A DNA stretch of 64,000 nucleotides from NCBI RefSeq assembly GCF_900116005.1, contig NZ_FOYI01000001.1, positions 186,001 to 250,000 of the forward strand. The letters are read 5' to 3'. Below, piece by piece: positions 36,299-45,624 of this stretch. Position 1 is the stretch's first letter. Each line of letters begins with the position of its first letter. The translations under genes were made by a program, and so were the position numbers. Source of the stretch: Poseidonocella sedimentorum (GTDB taxonomy: Bacteria > Pseudomonadota > Alphaproteobacteria > Rhodobacterales > Rhodobacteraceae). Below the pieces are notes generated by a model. It made no database searches, was not told where the DNA came from, and saw only the letters and a list, made by a program, of their open reading frames with translations.

Positions 36299-37316
36299 CC
36301 CCATCGACCAGCCGGCCGGCGATGAGCCCGCCTGCGGCGATGGAGAGGATCGCGAGGATCGCGGCAACGGAGAGGGTCGGGACGCCCGAGAGACCCGCGC
36401 CGAGCGTGCAGCCGCCGGCGAGTACGCCGCCCAGGCCCATGAAGAGCCCTCCCAGCAGGTAACGTCCGGTCTGCGCCGGGGTCTCGAAGCTTTCCCAGGT
36501 GAATTCGCGAAAAGCGAGGGCCGAGACGAGTGCGCCCGCCAGCGTTCCGCCAATGAGGCCGGTGCCGAAGCCTGCGGGGATCGAGGTGCTGGCCACGGTC
36601 CAGAAGAGTGTTTCGGCGTGGGGCAGGGTGAATGACAGGCTCTCCATCGCGATGGGATCGAAGTCGTCATAGAGCAGAAAGCCGGTGCCGACCCAGCCGA
36701 GCGGGACCAGCGCTCCGATGAGCGCTGCCATGATGAGCGAACCGGTGCGATTGCCCGAACGCAGGCCCACGACGAGCGCGCCAGCGGCGAGGACAGCGGC
36801 CCAAAGGAGCGCGCCGCCGGGCAAGGCGGCGAGCGAGACGGCCTCGCCGAGCGGGAGGGTGACGGAGCCGAGCGCAGTGCGCAGGGGGGCAAGCACGCCT
36901 TTGAGCGCGGCGTGGGCGGTCACGGCGAAGACGATCACCACGGTAAGCGCGCGCAGGTTGCCGCCCGCCGTCAGGACGGTCAGCCGCGAGATGCAGCCGC
37001 GCGTGAGCACCATGCCCGCGCCGAACAGGAGCCCGCCGATGACGATGGCAATCGCGGGCAGGTCCGCCGCCATGAAGCGGTGATCGTCGAACGAGATGAG
37101 CCCGGCGGCGACGGCGCCTTGCGTGCCGATCACGGACACGGCCAGCGCGGTCAGCCAGACGCCGAGCGCTTGGCGGCGGTCACCGCCCACAAGGCCGCGG
37201 CGAAAGCAAAACCGCGTGCGCGCGGCGAGAAACCCGAAGGTGAGGCCAAGGATCGCGGCGAACCAGACCGCCGCTTGTGGCGCGGTGAGGGACTCGAAAC
37301 CAAAGGATTCGAACAT
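36234..37316 (-). CDS. YeeE/YedE-family sulfur-compound transporter (TsuA-like)
   Basis: A 360-residue membrane protein with about nine to ten hydrophobic segments. It contains the conserved cysteine-bearing motifs of the YeeE/YedE family: ARTRFCFRRG near the start, LTRGCISRL, and GGCTLGAGLSG near the end. Family members such as TsuA take up thiosulfate through relayed cysteines; this is inferred from homology. The last 21 codons (from about GVTPFSRGSAG) lie on the antisense of the DUF3422 gene and look like a tail added by read-through rather than part of the fold. The ATG at 37316 gives a sensible N-terminus. Confidence 0.88.
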   Translation of the reverse strand: MFESFGFESLTAPQAAVWFAAILGLTFGFLAARTRFCFRRGLVGGDRRQALGVWLTALAVSVIGTQGAVAAGLISFDDHRFMAADLPAIAIVIGGLLFGAGMVLTRGCISRLTVLTAGGNLRALTVVIVFAVTAHAALKGVLAPLRTALGSVTLPLGEAVSLAALPGGALLWAAVLAAGALVVGLRSGNRTGSLIMAALIGALVPLGWVGTGFLLYDDFDPIAMESLSFTLPHAETLFWTVASTSIPAGFGTGLIGGTLAGALVSALAFREFTWESFETPAQTGRYLLGGLFMGLGGVLAGGCTLGAGLSGVPTLSVAAILAILSIAAGGLIAGRLVDGVTPFSRGSAGSSAGRPAQQAA

Positions 37317-37558
37317 GGCAAGACTCCACCCGTCGTGACAGCATGATGCGTGATCGCGGTGACATGCCGCCGGATCGCGCCCGGATCAAGGGAAAAGCGC
37401 CTGCCGCTGGGGCAAGGTCGGGGAACGGTGTTCCGCTTGCGGCAGAGATGCGCCGAACAGGGTCCGGACGCTCGGCGCGCGGCCCGTGACGCTGTCATGT
37501 GAGAGCGGCGCAGCGGGCAACGATGGTCTTATTTGACTACGTCTCGGCGATGCCTCGG

Positions 37559-39238
37559 TCAGACCCGGGTCCACCACGGGATTTCCGAGAGCGGCAGGGA
37601 ATTGTCCGCCGGGCGCGCGGTGCCGAGCACGCTTGGCGGATCGGCAAAGAACCGGGCGAGGCGGGCGCGCGTCTGACCGCCGGGGCGCAGACCGAAGACC
37701 CGCGCGGCGGTGCGGCCCATGACGTCGGGACGCGCGGCGGCGGGCAGGAGACTCTCGATCAGCGCGGGATACTCGGCCCCGGTCAGAGCGGTGGCGGGCA
37801 TGTGCCAGTCGCTGCCATACATGATGTGATCCTCAAGGCCCGGTGTGTCGCGCAGGAGGCGGCGGAGGAGTTCTCGATGCCCGTCGATCATGCCGGGGGC
37901 GAAGAATTCGTTGATCTCGGAAAGGTCGATATAGAGATCGGGGTGGCGGCGTGTTGCCTCGGCGGCGATCTCAAGCCAGCGGGAGGGGCGCAATTCCACC
38001 TGATCCGGCCCGCGGCGGAGATGATCGAAGGCGTTGGCGAGATGGCTCAGGATGACCTTGAGCGGCGCGCCGGGGTGGGCGGTGTCCGCCGCCTCCTTGG
38101 CCGCGATCCATGCGCCGGGCGCGTTGGTCCAGTCCTCTTCGGCCCGGGTCTCAAACGCCCCGGTCCCGCGCGCGGCATAGGTCCACTCGCCAAGCGCCGG
38201 GTCGCCCATCTCGCCCGTGGGGGCAAGCTGCCGGGCGCCGTGGCCCTCGGGCTGGGCGCCTTGCATGCAGCGGCGGTTGGCCGAGAGCCCGTCGCTGTTG
38301 TGGGTCAGCACCGGCACGTCGCGCGATTTGCAGAAGGCGAAGAGCTCATCCATGTAGCCGTCATAGGCGTCGAACTGGGCGTAGAGGTCCCGGTCGCTTT
38401 CCCGAATGCGTTGGCGCGGCGTGTTGAGACAGCCCCAGCGGAGGTTGTCATGCGGTGAAAACCCCGAGGACGGATGCAGCTTCACGCCCACGAAGCCCAA
38501 ATGGTCGATGGCGCGTTTGAGCCAGAACATCTGGCTCGGACGGGTCGGATCATCAGGCGAACGGCCGAAGAGTTCGCGATCCTCGTATTCGCGTTCCGGG
38601 GTGAAGGAGGCCAGCGGCAGGAAGCGGCCCCGCGTGGCGAGCGCAAGGTCACTGTAGAAGGCGATCTGGCGCATGTAATCGGCGATCTTGGGCCCTTCGT
38701 AAAGATCGACGATCGAGGGCAGGAAGATGTCGATATCGGGGAAAAGCGTCATCATCCGCGCCGCGTTGCGGATGCGGGTGGAGAAAAATCCGGTGATCTG
38801 GCGCTCGGCGCTGGCCCGGAAGATGCCCGGCTGGGTGTTGCCCGCGAAGAAACAGAAATCCCGGTTGGACTGGCGCGCGGGTTTGCGGCCGCCTTCGGGC
38901 GTCAGGTCGAGCGGTTTGTTGAGCTCGACCCGCAGGTATTCGCGCTCGCGCTGGATGCCCCATGTGCCCACGCCGAGAATCGAGGCGATGGCTTCGGTCA
39001 GGGCGACGGCGATGTTTTCGACGGCGGGGGCTGCGTCCTCTTCGAGGTTGAAGATGCGCCGGGCGACGAAGGGGCCTTCGGAGGCGTCGCGCATGTTCAG
39101 CAGGTGGCAGTGCATGTCGATGCGGATCGGGCCCTCGGGGATGGGCGGCTCGCAGATCAGCGCGTCCTGATAGGTGAAGGGCGCGCAGCCCGAGAGCGCC
39201 AGACCGCCCGCCATGAAGCCGCGCCTTGTGACTGTCAT
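37559..39238 (-). CDS. Amidohydrolase-family protein with Tat-type lipobox signal
   Basis: A 559-residue metal-dependent hydrolase of the amidohydrolase_2 type. The N-terminus MTVTRRGFMAGGLALSGCAP combines a twin-arginine motif with a lipobox (LSGC, Cys18), so it is probably exported by Tat and lipid-anchored. The metal-binding HCH motif is His43 and His45 in IDMHCHLLN. Later metal ligands are likely in GVKLHPSSGFSPH, VLTHNSDG and MYGSDWHMP. The substrate is unknown. It follows an oligopeptide-type ABC importer on the same strand and could act on its cargo, though 76 bases separate them. Confidence 0.82.
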   Translation of the reverse strand: MTVTRRGFMAGGLALSGCAPFTYQDALICEPPIPEGPIRIDMHCHLLNMRDASEGPFVARRIFNLEEDAAPAVENIAVALTEAIASILGVGTWGIQREREYLRVELNKPLDLTPEGGRKPARQSNRDFCFFAGNTQPGIFRASAERQITGFFSTRIRNAARMMTLFPDIDIFLPSIVDLYEGPKIADYMRQIAFYSDLALATRGRFLPLASFTPEREYEDRELFGRSPDDPTRPSQMFWLKRAIDHLGFVGVKLHPSSGFSPHDNLRWGCLNTPRQRIRESDRDLYAQFDAYDGYMDELFAFCKSRDVPVLTHNSDGLSANRRCMQGAQPEGHGARQLAPTGEMGDPALGEWTYAARGTGAFETRAEEDWTNAPGAWIAAKEAADTAHPGAPLKVILSHLANAFDHLRRGPDQVELRPSRWLEIAAEATRRHPDLYIDLSEINEFFAPGMIDGHRELLRRLLRDTPGLEDHIMYGSDWHMPATALTGAEYPALIESLLPAAARPDVMGRTAARVFGLRPGGQTRARLARFFADPPSVLGTARPADNSLPLSEIPWWTRV

Positions 39239-39314
39239 ATCCCGCTCCCGCTCGGCCCGCTTTGGGGCGAGCCTAGCACGGATCGGGCGATCTTGTCGCG
39301 GGGCGCGCTTGGGC

Positions 39315-40226
39315 CTAGGGGACGCGCGTGCGGCGGCGCGGGTCGAGGGCCTCGGTGAGCCCGTCGGCGAGGAGGGTGACGCCCAGCACCGTCGCGGTGA
39401 TGGCGCCGCCGGGCCAGAGGGCGCGGCCGGGGTTGGTCTGGAGGTGATCGATGGCCTCCAGCAGGAGCCGCCCCCAGGTGGGGAAATCGGGCGGAAAGCC
39501 GAGCCCGAGGAAGGACAGCGCGCTTTCGGTCAGGATCGCCTGGGCGAGGCAGATCGCGGCGGAGACGAGGATCGGCGAGAGCGCGTTGGGCAGGATGTGG
39601 CGCGCCACGAGCCGGGCGGGCGGTACCCCGAGTGCACGGGCGGCGCGGGTGAACTCCAGCGCCTGCAGCCGCAGCACCTCGCCGCGCAACAGGCGCGCGA
39701 TCTGCATCCAGGAGGTGAGGCCGATGGCGGCGACCATGAGCAGGAACATGCCCCCTTCGGGCCCGGTCAGCGCGGCGAGCGGCGCGCGAAAGAGCATCAT
39801 CATCAGCAGCAGGAGCGGCAGGAGCGGCAGGGCAAGGCAGAGGTCGGTCAGGCGCATGAGCGGCGCGTCGAGCCAGCGCACCATGCCCGCCAGAAGGCCG
39901 ACGCCGGTGCCGATCAGCAGCGCGAGCCCGGTCGCCGAGAGCCCCACCGCGAGCGAGACGCGCGCCCCCGCCATGAGCCGGGCCAGCAGGTCGCGCCCGA
40001 GCTGGTCGGTGCCGAGCGGGTGGGCGGGCGAGGCGCCGAGGTTGCGCGCGGTGAGGTCGATATGCGCCGGATCCTGCCCCCAAAGGAGCGGGCCGAAGAG
40101 CGCGCCGAGCAGCAGGGCCGCGAGGAGCGCACCGCCGGTGGCCACACCGCGCGCGGCGAGCAGACGGCGCAGCGCGCGCGCGCGCCCGGGCGCGGCCGGA
40201 AGGGCGCGGGGCTCAGCCACGGCCAT
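39315..40226 (-). CDS. Peptide/nickel-type ABC transporter permease, DppC/OppC-like
   Basis: A 303-residue inner-membrane permease with about six hydrophobic segments. The EAA loop reads EFTRAARALGVPPARLVARHILPNA, and the N-terminal domain has the HPLGTDQLGRDLLARLMAGARVSL motif of DppC/OppC. The C-terminal GLGFPPDFPTWGRLLLEA motif is also typical. The ATG at 40226 overlaps the end of the upstream permease by 14 bases. Its cargo is set by the adjacent solute-binding protein. No ATPase gene follows; the amidohydrolase gene comes next. Confidence 0.92.
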   Translation of the reverse strand: MAVAEPRALPAAPGRARALRRLLAARGVATGGALLAALLLGALFGPLLWGQDPAHIDLTARNLGASPAHPLGTDQLGRDLLARLMAGARVSLAVGLSATGLALLIGTGVGLLAGMVRWLDAPLMRLTDLCLALPLLPLLLLMMMLFRAPLAALTGPEGGMFLLMVAAIGLTSWMQIARLLRGEVLRLQALEFTRAARALGVPPARLVARHILPNALSPILVSAAICLAQAILTESALSFLGLGFPPDFPTWGRLLLEAIDHLQTNPGRALWPGGAITATVLGVTLLADGLTEALDPRRRTRVP

Positions 40227-41244
40227 GATGCCGGTCAACCCCGGCCTTGATGCGCGGATCGAGCAGCCCGTAGGCGAGATCGGCCAGCAGGTTGGCCGCA
40301 ACGATCAGCAGCGCGAAGATCACGGTCAGCGTCTGGACCATGGGCAGGTCATTGGCCTGAATCGCGGTGATGAGCAGTTGGCCGAGCCCGTTCACGCGAA
40401 AGACCTGTTCGGTGATGATCGCGCCCGCGAAGACCTGCGGCGCGCCGAGGGCGAGCACCGTGACTACCGGCAGCATCGCGCCGCGCAGCGCATGGCCGAG
40501 GACCACCGCGCGCTCCGAAAGCCCCTTGGCGCGGGCGGTGCGGATGTGACCCTCCTGCAGCGCGTCGCGCATGGCGGCGCGCATGAAGCGGCTGATCTGG
40601 GCGGCGTTGTAGAGCGCGATGACGCTCACCGGCAGGACCATCTGGCGCAGTTGCTGCCCGAGGGTGTCGAGCGAGGTGACGCGCAGGGTGGTGTCGTAGA
40701 TCGAGGGGAACCAGCCGAGCCCGACGGAGAAGACGACGATCAGGAGCACCCCGGTGAAGAATGTGGGCAGCGAGAATCCGAGCGTGGCGAGCAGCGTCGC
40801 GATCCGGTCGAACCGGGAGTGGGGCCGGGCGGCGGCATAGATGCCTGCGGGCAGGGCGATGAGCACGCCGATGAGATAGCCCAGCCCCACGACCCAGAGC
40901 GTCTGGGGCAGCCGCTCGATGACCGTGTCCATCACCGGGGCGCGGGTCTGCCAGGAGATCACGCGCGCGCTCTCGCCGGCGAGGCCGGTGCCGAGGAGGC
41001 GATCCATCAGGTGGAGCGGCTCGATGACGAAGAATTGCCAAAGCCAGTGGCCGAACTGGGTGAGCATCGGCGCGTCGAGCCCGAGCGCCTCGCGCATCGC
41101 CGCGCGCACGTCGGGAGGAATGGTCAGCGGCATCTGCGCCATCGGATCGCCCGGGGCGGCGTCGAGCAGGGCGAAGATCACGAAGCTGATCAAAAGGACC
41201 GTCGGCAAGGTCACCGCGATCCGGCGCAGGGCGCGGCCCGGCAT
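40213..41244 (-). CDS. Peptide/nickel-type ABC transporter permease, DppB/OppB-like
   Basis: The first permease of the importer, 343 residues from the ATG at 41244. The N-terminus RRIAVTLPTVLLISFVIFALLDAAPGDP is the typical OppB opening. The large periplasmic loop follows, then the core helices and the EAA loop (IRTARAKGLSERAVVLGHALRGA). It partners the OppC-type protein at 39315-40226. The solute-binding gene ends 31 bases upstream, so the three are one operon. Confidence 0.92.
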   Translation of the reverse strand: MPGRALRRIAVTLPTVLLISFVIFALLDAAPGDPMAQMPLTIPPDVRAAMREALGLDAPMLTQFGHWLWQFFVIEPLHLMDRLLGTGLAGESARVISWQTRAPVMDTVIERLPQTLWVVGLGYLIGVLIALPAGIYAAARPHSRFDRIATLLATLGFSLPTFFTGVLLIVVFSVGLGWFPSIYDTTLRVTSLDTLGQQLRQMVLPVSVIALYNAAQISRFMRAAMRDALQEGHIRTARAKGLSERAVVLGHALRGAMLPVVTVLALGAPQVFAGAIITEQVFRVNGLGQLLITAIQANDLPMVQTLTVIFALLIVAANLLADLAYGLLDPRIKAGVDRHHGRG

Positions 41245-41275
41245 CAGCGCGGCCCCGGGCGAGAGGCGCCGCGGC

Positions 41276-42994
41276 TCACGGATCGATGCGATACCAGTCG
41301 GCCGCGTTCCACAGCTCGCTGTCCCAACTGTTGAGCACCACGCCGCCGAGCGTTGCGGCATGGGCCGAGACCCGGCCGCGATCAACCAGCGGGATCGTCA
41401 CGTGGCTGTCGCGGGTGACCATGTCGTTGAGCGCGCGCGCGATGCGGCCGCGCGCCTCCAGATCGCCGGTCGTCTTGAGCTCCTCGATGAGCGCGTCATA
41501 GGCCGGATCGCAAAACCGCGGCACGTTCATCCCCTGCCACTGGGTCTCGGGGCGGGGGGCATTGGCGCAGGTGAGCTGGGCGAGATAGGCCTGCGGGTCC
41601 GTCCCGTCGAAGCTGTTGGCGTACATCTGCACATCGGCATAGAATTTCTGGACCGTGTCCGGGCTGCCCGGATCGCCGCCGAAGAAGACCGAGGGCGCGA
41701 TGTTGCGCAGCTCGGTCTCGACGCCGATCTCCGCCCACCACTGCTTGATCACCGCCTGGAAATCCTGCCGCACCGCGTTGGTCGCGGTCTGGAACAGCAG
41801 CTTGAGGCGGATGCCGTCGCGCTCGCGCACCCCGTCGCCATCGCTGTCGATCCAGCCCGCACGCTCCAGCCGCGCCTTGGCGCCGGGGATGTCCTGGGTC
41901 AGGCAGGCGGTGTTGTCGGAGGCGTAGATCGCCGGGGCTGGGATCAGGTTGCAGGTCGGCCGGCCAGCGATCCCGAAGCCGATTTCCGCCAGCAACGCGC
42001 GGTCAATCGCCATGGAGAGCGCGGCGCGCACCTCCGGATCGCTCAGGATCGGGTGCGGCTCGGCGGCCGTGGAGCGGATCGAGCCGGGCAGATCCGGCGC
42101 GGGGTTGGTCAGGTTCAGCTCAAGCCGCTCGACCATGGCGCCAAAGGCGGTGACCGTTCGGCCCGTGCCGCCCGTCGCCATGCGCGCGAGCACGTCAGGC
42201 GCGAGCAGCAGGTTCCACCCATAGTCGAACTCGCCCGTCTCCAACACCGCGCGCGCCGCCGAGGCCGCATCGCCCCCGCCCTTGAAGGTCAGCGTCGCGA
42301 AGGCCGGTTTGGCCGGATCGCGATAGGCCGGGTTGGCCTCCATGGTGATGACGTCATTGGTGCGAAACTCGGTCACGCGGAAGGGGCCGGTCCCGATCGG
42401 TGCGAAGTTGGCTTCGGTGCATTGCGGCGCCGCGGCGCCGATGCAATCGGCGAATTGGGCTTGCTGCAGGATGGGCGAGAGGGCGCCCATGAAGGCAGTG
42501 TAGGGGTAGGGGGTCGGCTGGTCGAACGCGACCGTCACGGTCAGATCGTCCACCACGACAACCTCGCGCACCCCGTCGAATTTGGCGCGCTGGGCGCAGC
42601 CGGTTTGCGGATCCATGCAGTAATCGGCAGTGAACTTGACATCCCGCGCGGTCAGCGGCGTGCCATCGGACCAGGTCAGCCCCTCGCGCAGCACCCATGT
42701 GATCGCGGTCAGATCCTCGGCCACCCCGCCATTGGCAACGGTGGGGATCTCGCGCGCAAGATAGGGCACCAGCGCGCCGGTCTCGTCGAACCGCCCCAGC
42801 GGCTCCAGCACGAGCGAAGCGGCCTCGGTCTCTTTCGAGCCCCCGGAAAGGTAGGGGTTCAGCGTCGAGGGCGCCTGCCAGTAGATGATGTTGAGATGCC
42901 CGTCAGAGCCTCGCTCGGCCCAGACTTCGGGCGCGGCGCCGACACTCGTCATGGCGCCGAGAATTGCGCCGAACAGCGCATTGCGTGTCGTCAT
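41276..42994 (-). CDS. Peptide-type ABC transporter solute-binding protein
   Basis: A periplasmic solute-binding protein of 572 residues (SBP family 5, as in DppA/OppA). A signal peptide (MTTRNALFGAILGAMTSVGA, cleaved near AEVWA) is followed by IIYWQAPSTLNPYLSGGSK. Domain features include LVPYLAREIPTV, ITWVLREGLTWSDGTPLTARDVKF and IGTGPFRVTEF. Many C-terminal residues (PRFCDPAYDALIEEL, ARGRIARALNDM) match the family. It is the first gene of the importer operon and sets its specificity, which I cannot predict. No ATP-binding subunit is encoded with it. Confidence 0.92.
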   Translation of the reverse strand: MTTRNALFGAILGAMTSVGAAPEVWAERGSDGHLNIIYWQAPSTLNPYLSGGSKETEAASLVLEPLGRFDETGALVPYLAREIPTVANGGVAEDLTAITWVLREGLTWSDGTPLTARDVKFTADYCMDPQTGCAQRAKFDGVREVVVVDDLTVTVAFDQPTPYPYTAFMGALSPILQQAQFADCIGAAAPQCTEANFAPIGTGPFRVTEFRTNDVITMEANPAYRDPAKPAFATLTFKGGGDAASAARAVLETGEFDYGWNLLLAPDVLARMATGGTGRTVTAFGAMVERLELNLTNPAPDLPGSIRSTAAEPHPILSDPEVRAALSMAIDRALLAEIGFGIAGRPTCNLIPAPAIYASDNTACLTQDIPGAKARLERAGWIDSDGDGVRERDGIRLKLLFQTATNAVRQDFQAVIKQWWAEIGVETELRNIAPSVFFGGDPGSPDTVQKFYADVQMYANSFDGTDPQAYLAQLTCANAPRPETQWQGMNVPRFCDPAYDALIEELKTTGDLEARGRIARALNDMVTRDSHVTIPLVDRGRVSAHAATLGGVVLNSWDSELWNAADWYRIDP

Positions 42995-43361
42995 GCGTAA
43001 AAGCCCCCTGTTACGCAGGCGTCATACCCGTCGGTCCATTCAACTTCAGATAGCACCCCCACTGCGCAAAGCAACAATAAGAAGGCCTAAGTGTCCCTTA
43101 TGGAAACAGAGTTTTTCTAAAATGCAACCAATCTCAACGTCGACAGTGAGCGGTCTTTGACGCTGCGACAACGCGCAGCTCGGCCCCGGCCCCTGCCTCG
43201 GCTGCGTGCGGCAGCGCAATCGGTGGCCCCTCTGGTGCCACTTTCTCGCGAGGATCGCGCAAGCCATCTCGCGGTCGCGCGCGGAAGCGGGTAGAAGCTG
43301 GTCTGAACGCGCGCCGCGCCTCGGCAGAAGGATCTGAGCGCGCGCAAGGAAAGGATCGACC
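42995..43361. other. Gene-free divergent intergenic region, importer and M20 gene
   Basis: Three hundred and sixty-seven bases separate the solute-binding gene from the M20 gene, which are divergent. The part from 43050 to 43145 is AT-rich and is the likely site of both promoters. AGGGGGC precedes the solute-binding start on the minus strand. I see no repeat, RNA gene or reading frame that looks like a protein. Confidence 0.6.
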
Positions 43362-44528
43362 ATGCCCGTGAAAAACCGTTTCGCCGAACTGCACACCGAG
43401 ATCGCCGCATGGCGGCAGGACCTGCACGCCCATCCCGAGATCATGTTCGACACCCATCGCACCGCGGCGCTCGTCGCCGAGCGGCTGCGCGCCTTTGGCT
43501 GTGACGAGGTGGTCACCGGGCTCGGGCGGACCGGGGTTGTCGGCGTGATCAAGGGGCGCGAGACCGGATCGGGCAAGGTCGTGGGGCTCCGGGCGGACAT
43601 GGACGCGCTGCCGATCCACGAGCAGACCGGGGTCGACTACGCCTCCAAGACCGATGGCGCGATGCATGCCTGCGGCCATGACGGGCATACGGCGATGTTG
43701 CTGGGCGCGGCGAAATACCTCGCCGAGACGCGCAATTTCGACGGCACGCTCGTGGTGATCTTCCAACCCGCCGAAGAGGGCGGCGGCGGCGGGCGCGAGA
43801 TGTGCGAAGACGGGTTGATGGAGCGCTTCGGCATCCAGGAAGTCTACGGCATGCACAACTGGCCCGGCGCGCCCGTCGGGGCCTTCGGCATTCGCGCGGG
43901 CGCGTTTTTCGCCTCCACGGACGAGTTCGACGTCCGCTTCACCGGGCGCGGCGGCCATGCGGCCAAGCCGCACGAGGTCATCGACACCACGCTGATGGCG
44001 GCGCAGGCGGTCGTGACGCTGCAATCCATCGTCAGCCGCAATGCCGATCCGGTGGAGAAGATCGTGGTCTCCGTCACCTCGTTCGAGACCGATAGCAAGG
44101 CGCACAACGTCATCCCGCAGTCGGTGCAACTGCGCGGCACGGTGCGGACCATGAGCGACGAGAGCCGGGAACTGGCCGAGCGGCGGATCGGCGAGATATG
44201 TCGCGGGGTCGCCGCGACCTTTGGCGGCGAGGTCGATATCACCTACCGCCAGGGCTATCCGGTCATGGTCAACCACGAGGCCCAGACCGCGTTCGCCGCG
44301 GAGATGGCGCGGCGGGTCTCGGGCGACTGCGCCGAGTTTCAGCCCTTCATGGGCGGCGAGGATTTCGCCTACATGCTCGAAGAGCGGCCCGGGGCCTATA
44401 TCCTGGTCGGCAATGGCGACAGCGCGCCGGTTCACCATCCGGAATACAACTTCGACGACGCGCTGATCCCGGTGGGCTGTTCGTGGTGGGCCGAGATCGC
44501 CGAGCAACGCATGCCGATCGGGGGCTGA
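43362..44528 (+). CDS. M20-family amidohydrolase (hippurate hydrolase/aminoacylase type)
   Basis: A 388-residue M20D metallopeptidase-like enzyme that removes acyl groups from N-acylated amino acids. The metal-binding motif is His102, His106 and Cys104 in MHACGHDGHTAML. FQPAEEGGGGGREM carries the catalytic Glu, and MHNWPGAPVG supplies further ligands. GGHAAKPHE in the dimerisation domain and GGEDFAYMLEERPGAYILVG near the C-terminus complete the set. The start at 43362 is preceded by GAAAGG. The substrate could be N-acyl amino acids. It is divergent from the importer. Confidence 0.92.
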   Translation: MPVKNRFAELHTEIAAWRQDLHAHPEIMFDTHRTAALVAERLRAFGCDEVVTGLGRTGVVGVIKGRETGSGKVVGLRADMDALPIHEQTGVDYASKTDGAMHACGHDGHTAMLLGAAKYLAETRNFDGTLVVIFQPAEEGGGGGREMCEDGLMERFGIQEVYGMHNWPGAPVGAFGIRAGAFFASTDEFDVRFTGRGGHAAKPHEVIDTTLMAAQAVVTLQSIVSRNADPVEKIVVSVTSFETDSKAHNVIPQSVQLRGTVRTMSDESRELAERRIGEICRGVAATFGGEVDITYRQGYPVMVNHEAQTAFAAEMARRVSGDCAEFQPFMGGEDFAYMLEERPGAYILVGNGDSAPVHHPEYNFDDALIPVGCSWWAEIAEQRMPIGG

Positions 44529-44533
44529 GGCGC

Positions 44534-45337
44534 ATGGCGGATGTGGTCAATGTCGCCTGTATCAAATGGGGGACGCTCTTCGGGCCGGAATATGTCAACC
44601 GGCTCTATTCGGGTGTGCGGCGCAATATCGGGCGCGATGTGCGGTTCTGTTGCATGACTGAACACACCGAGGGGCTGCACCCGGACGTGGAGATCCTGCC
44701 GCTGCCGGTCGAGCCCTTCGCCGAGCCGATGGCGGCGGCGCTGGCGGTTGCCAACCGGCAAGGCGCGATGCGCAAGGTTTCGCTCTTTCGGCGCGGGCTT
44801 GTCCCGGAGCTTCAGGGCGGGTTTCTCGGGTTTGACCTCGACGTGGTGATCACCGGCAGCCTCGATGAGCTGGTCGATTTCGCGCCGGGCAAGGTGGCGA
44901 TGCGCCACGATTGGATCGAAAAGCGCAAGGGGCGGCCCACCGGACACGGCTCGGTCTTCAAGTTCGATCCTGAGTTGCAGCCCTATCTCTATGACGATCT
45001 GGCGGCCAAGCCCTACGAAGAGGTGGAGATCGCACGGGGCTCAGAGCAGAGATACACCTCGCACAAGGCGATGGAAAACGGAGATTTCGCTTACATACCA
45101 GGAGATTGGGTCGTGTCTTTCAAGCACGATTGCCTCGATCTTCCGCCGCTCAACTATATCCGCGCGCCGAAACTTCCCGAAGCGGCCAAGGTCGTCTGCT
45201 TTCACGGGCGGCCGAAGATGACCGAAGCGGTGGAGGGGTATCACGGCTCCTGGCTCAGGTGGTCGCGCAAGTGCGACTGGCTGGAGGAGCACTGGATCAC
45301 GCGGGCGCGCGAGGATCTGGGGGCGGAATGGGCCTGA
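44534..45337 (+). CDS. Glycosyltransferase-like protein with a DxD motif
   Basis: A 267-residue protein. The N-terminus DVVNVACIKWGTLFGPEYVNRLY and the FCCMTEHTEGLHPDVEILPLP segment resemble Rhodobacteraceae proteins annotated as glycosyltransferases. A DLD motif (Asp101, Asp103) in GFLGFDLDVVITGSLDELVDF matches the metal-binding region of GT8-like folds, and VVCFHGRPKMTEA near residue 225 has the late His of that fold. I call it glycosyltransferase-like only; donor and acceptor are unknown. It begins six bases after the M20 stop and may be co-transcribed. A family A repeat follows its stop codon. Confidence 0.65.
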   Translation: MADVVNVACIKWGTLFGPEYVNRLYSGVRRNIGRDVRFCCMTEHTEGLHPDVEILPLPVEPFAEPMAAALAVANRQGAMRKVSLFRRGLVPELQGGFLGFDLDVVITGSLDELVDFAPGKVAMRHDWIEKRKGRPTGHGSVFKFDPELQPYLYDDLAAKPYEEVEIARGSEQRYTSHKAMENGDFAYIPGDWVVSFKHDCLDLPPLNYIRAPKLPEAAKVVCFHGRPKMTEAVEGYHGSWLRWSRKCDWLEEHWITRAREDLGAEWA

Positions 45338-45342
45338 TGCGC

Positions 45343-45408
45343 TGAGAGGGGGCGCTGCCCCCGTCCGCCGGGGGCGGACTCCCCCGGAGTATTTTGTAAG
45401 AGAAGAAG
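45343..45408 (+). repeat. Family A intergenic repeat, copy 2
   Basis: The unit reads GAGAGGGGGCGCTGCCCCC, then GTCCGCC...GGCGGAC, ACTCCCCCGGAGT, ATTTTG and AGAGAAGAAG. It starts six bases after the stop of the glycosyltransferase-like gene and matches 2701-2766 at nearly every base. The hairpin and T-run would serve as its terminator. Confidence 0.82.
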
Positions 45409-45432
45409 GTTAGGGTCTTCTGGCAGACGGGG

Positions 45433-45624
45433 TCAGCCGGAGATGTAGGGGCCTTTGGGGCGATAGAACGATTTTTGGTTGTGCAGGCGGCCAAGGAGCT
45501 CATTGGCGGATTTGGCGTCGATCCGCGGCTCATCGCTGGCGTTGGCGGCAGCGAAGCGCAGGGCGTTTTCGATGAGGTCCATGTCGTTCGGGGTCAGGTC
45601 GAACTTGAGGTTGTACTTGGGCAT
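45433..45624 (-). CDS. Small hypothetical protein
   Basis: A 63-residue protein starting at the ATG at 45624, MPKYNLKFDLTPNDMDLIENAL, continuing with a helical middle and ending PKGPYISG. It looks genuine: a sensible amino-acid profile, a clear start and a compact length. I do not recognise a family. It has no signal peptide or membrane segment. It is convergent with the glycosyltransferase-like gene. Confidence 0.6.
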   Translation of the reverse strand: MPKYNLKFDLTPNDMDLIENALRFAAANASDEPRIDAKSANELLGRLHNQKSFYRPKGPYISG

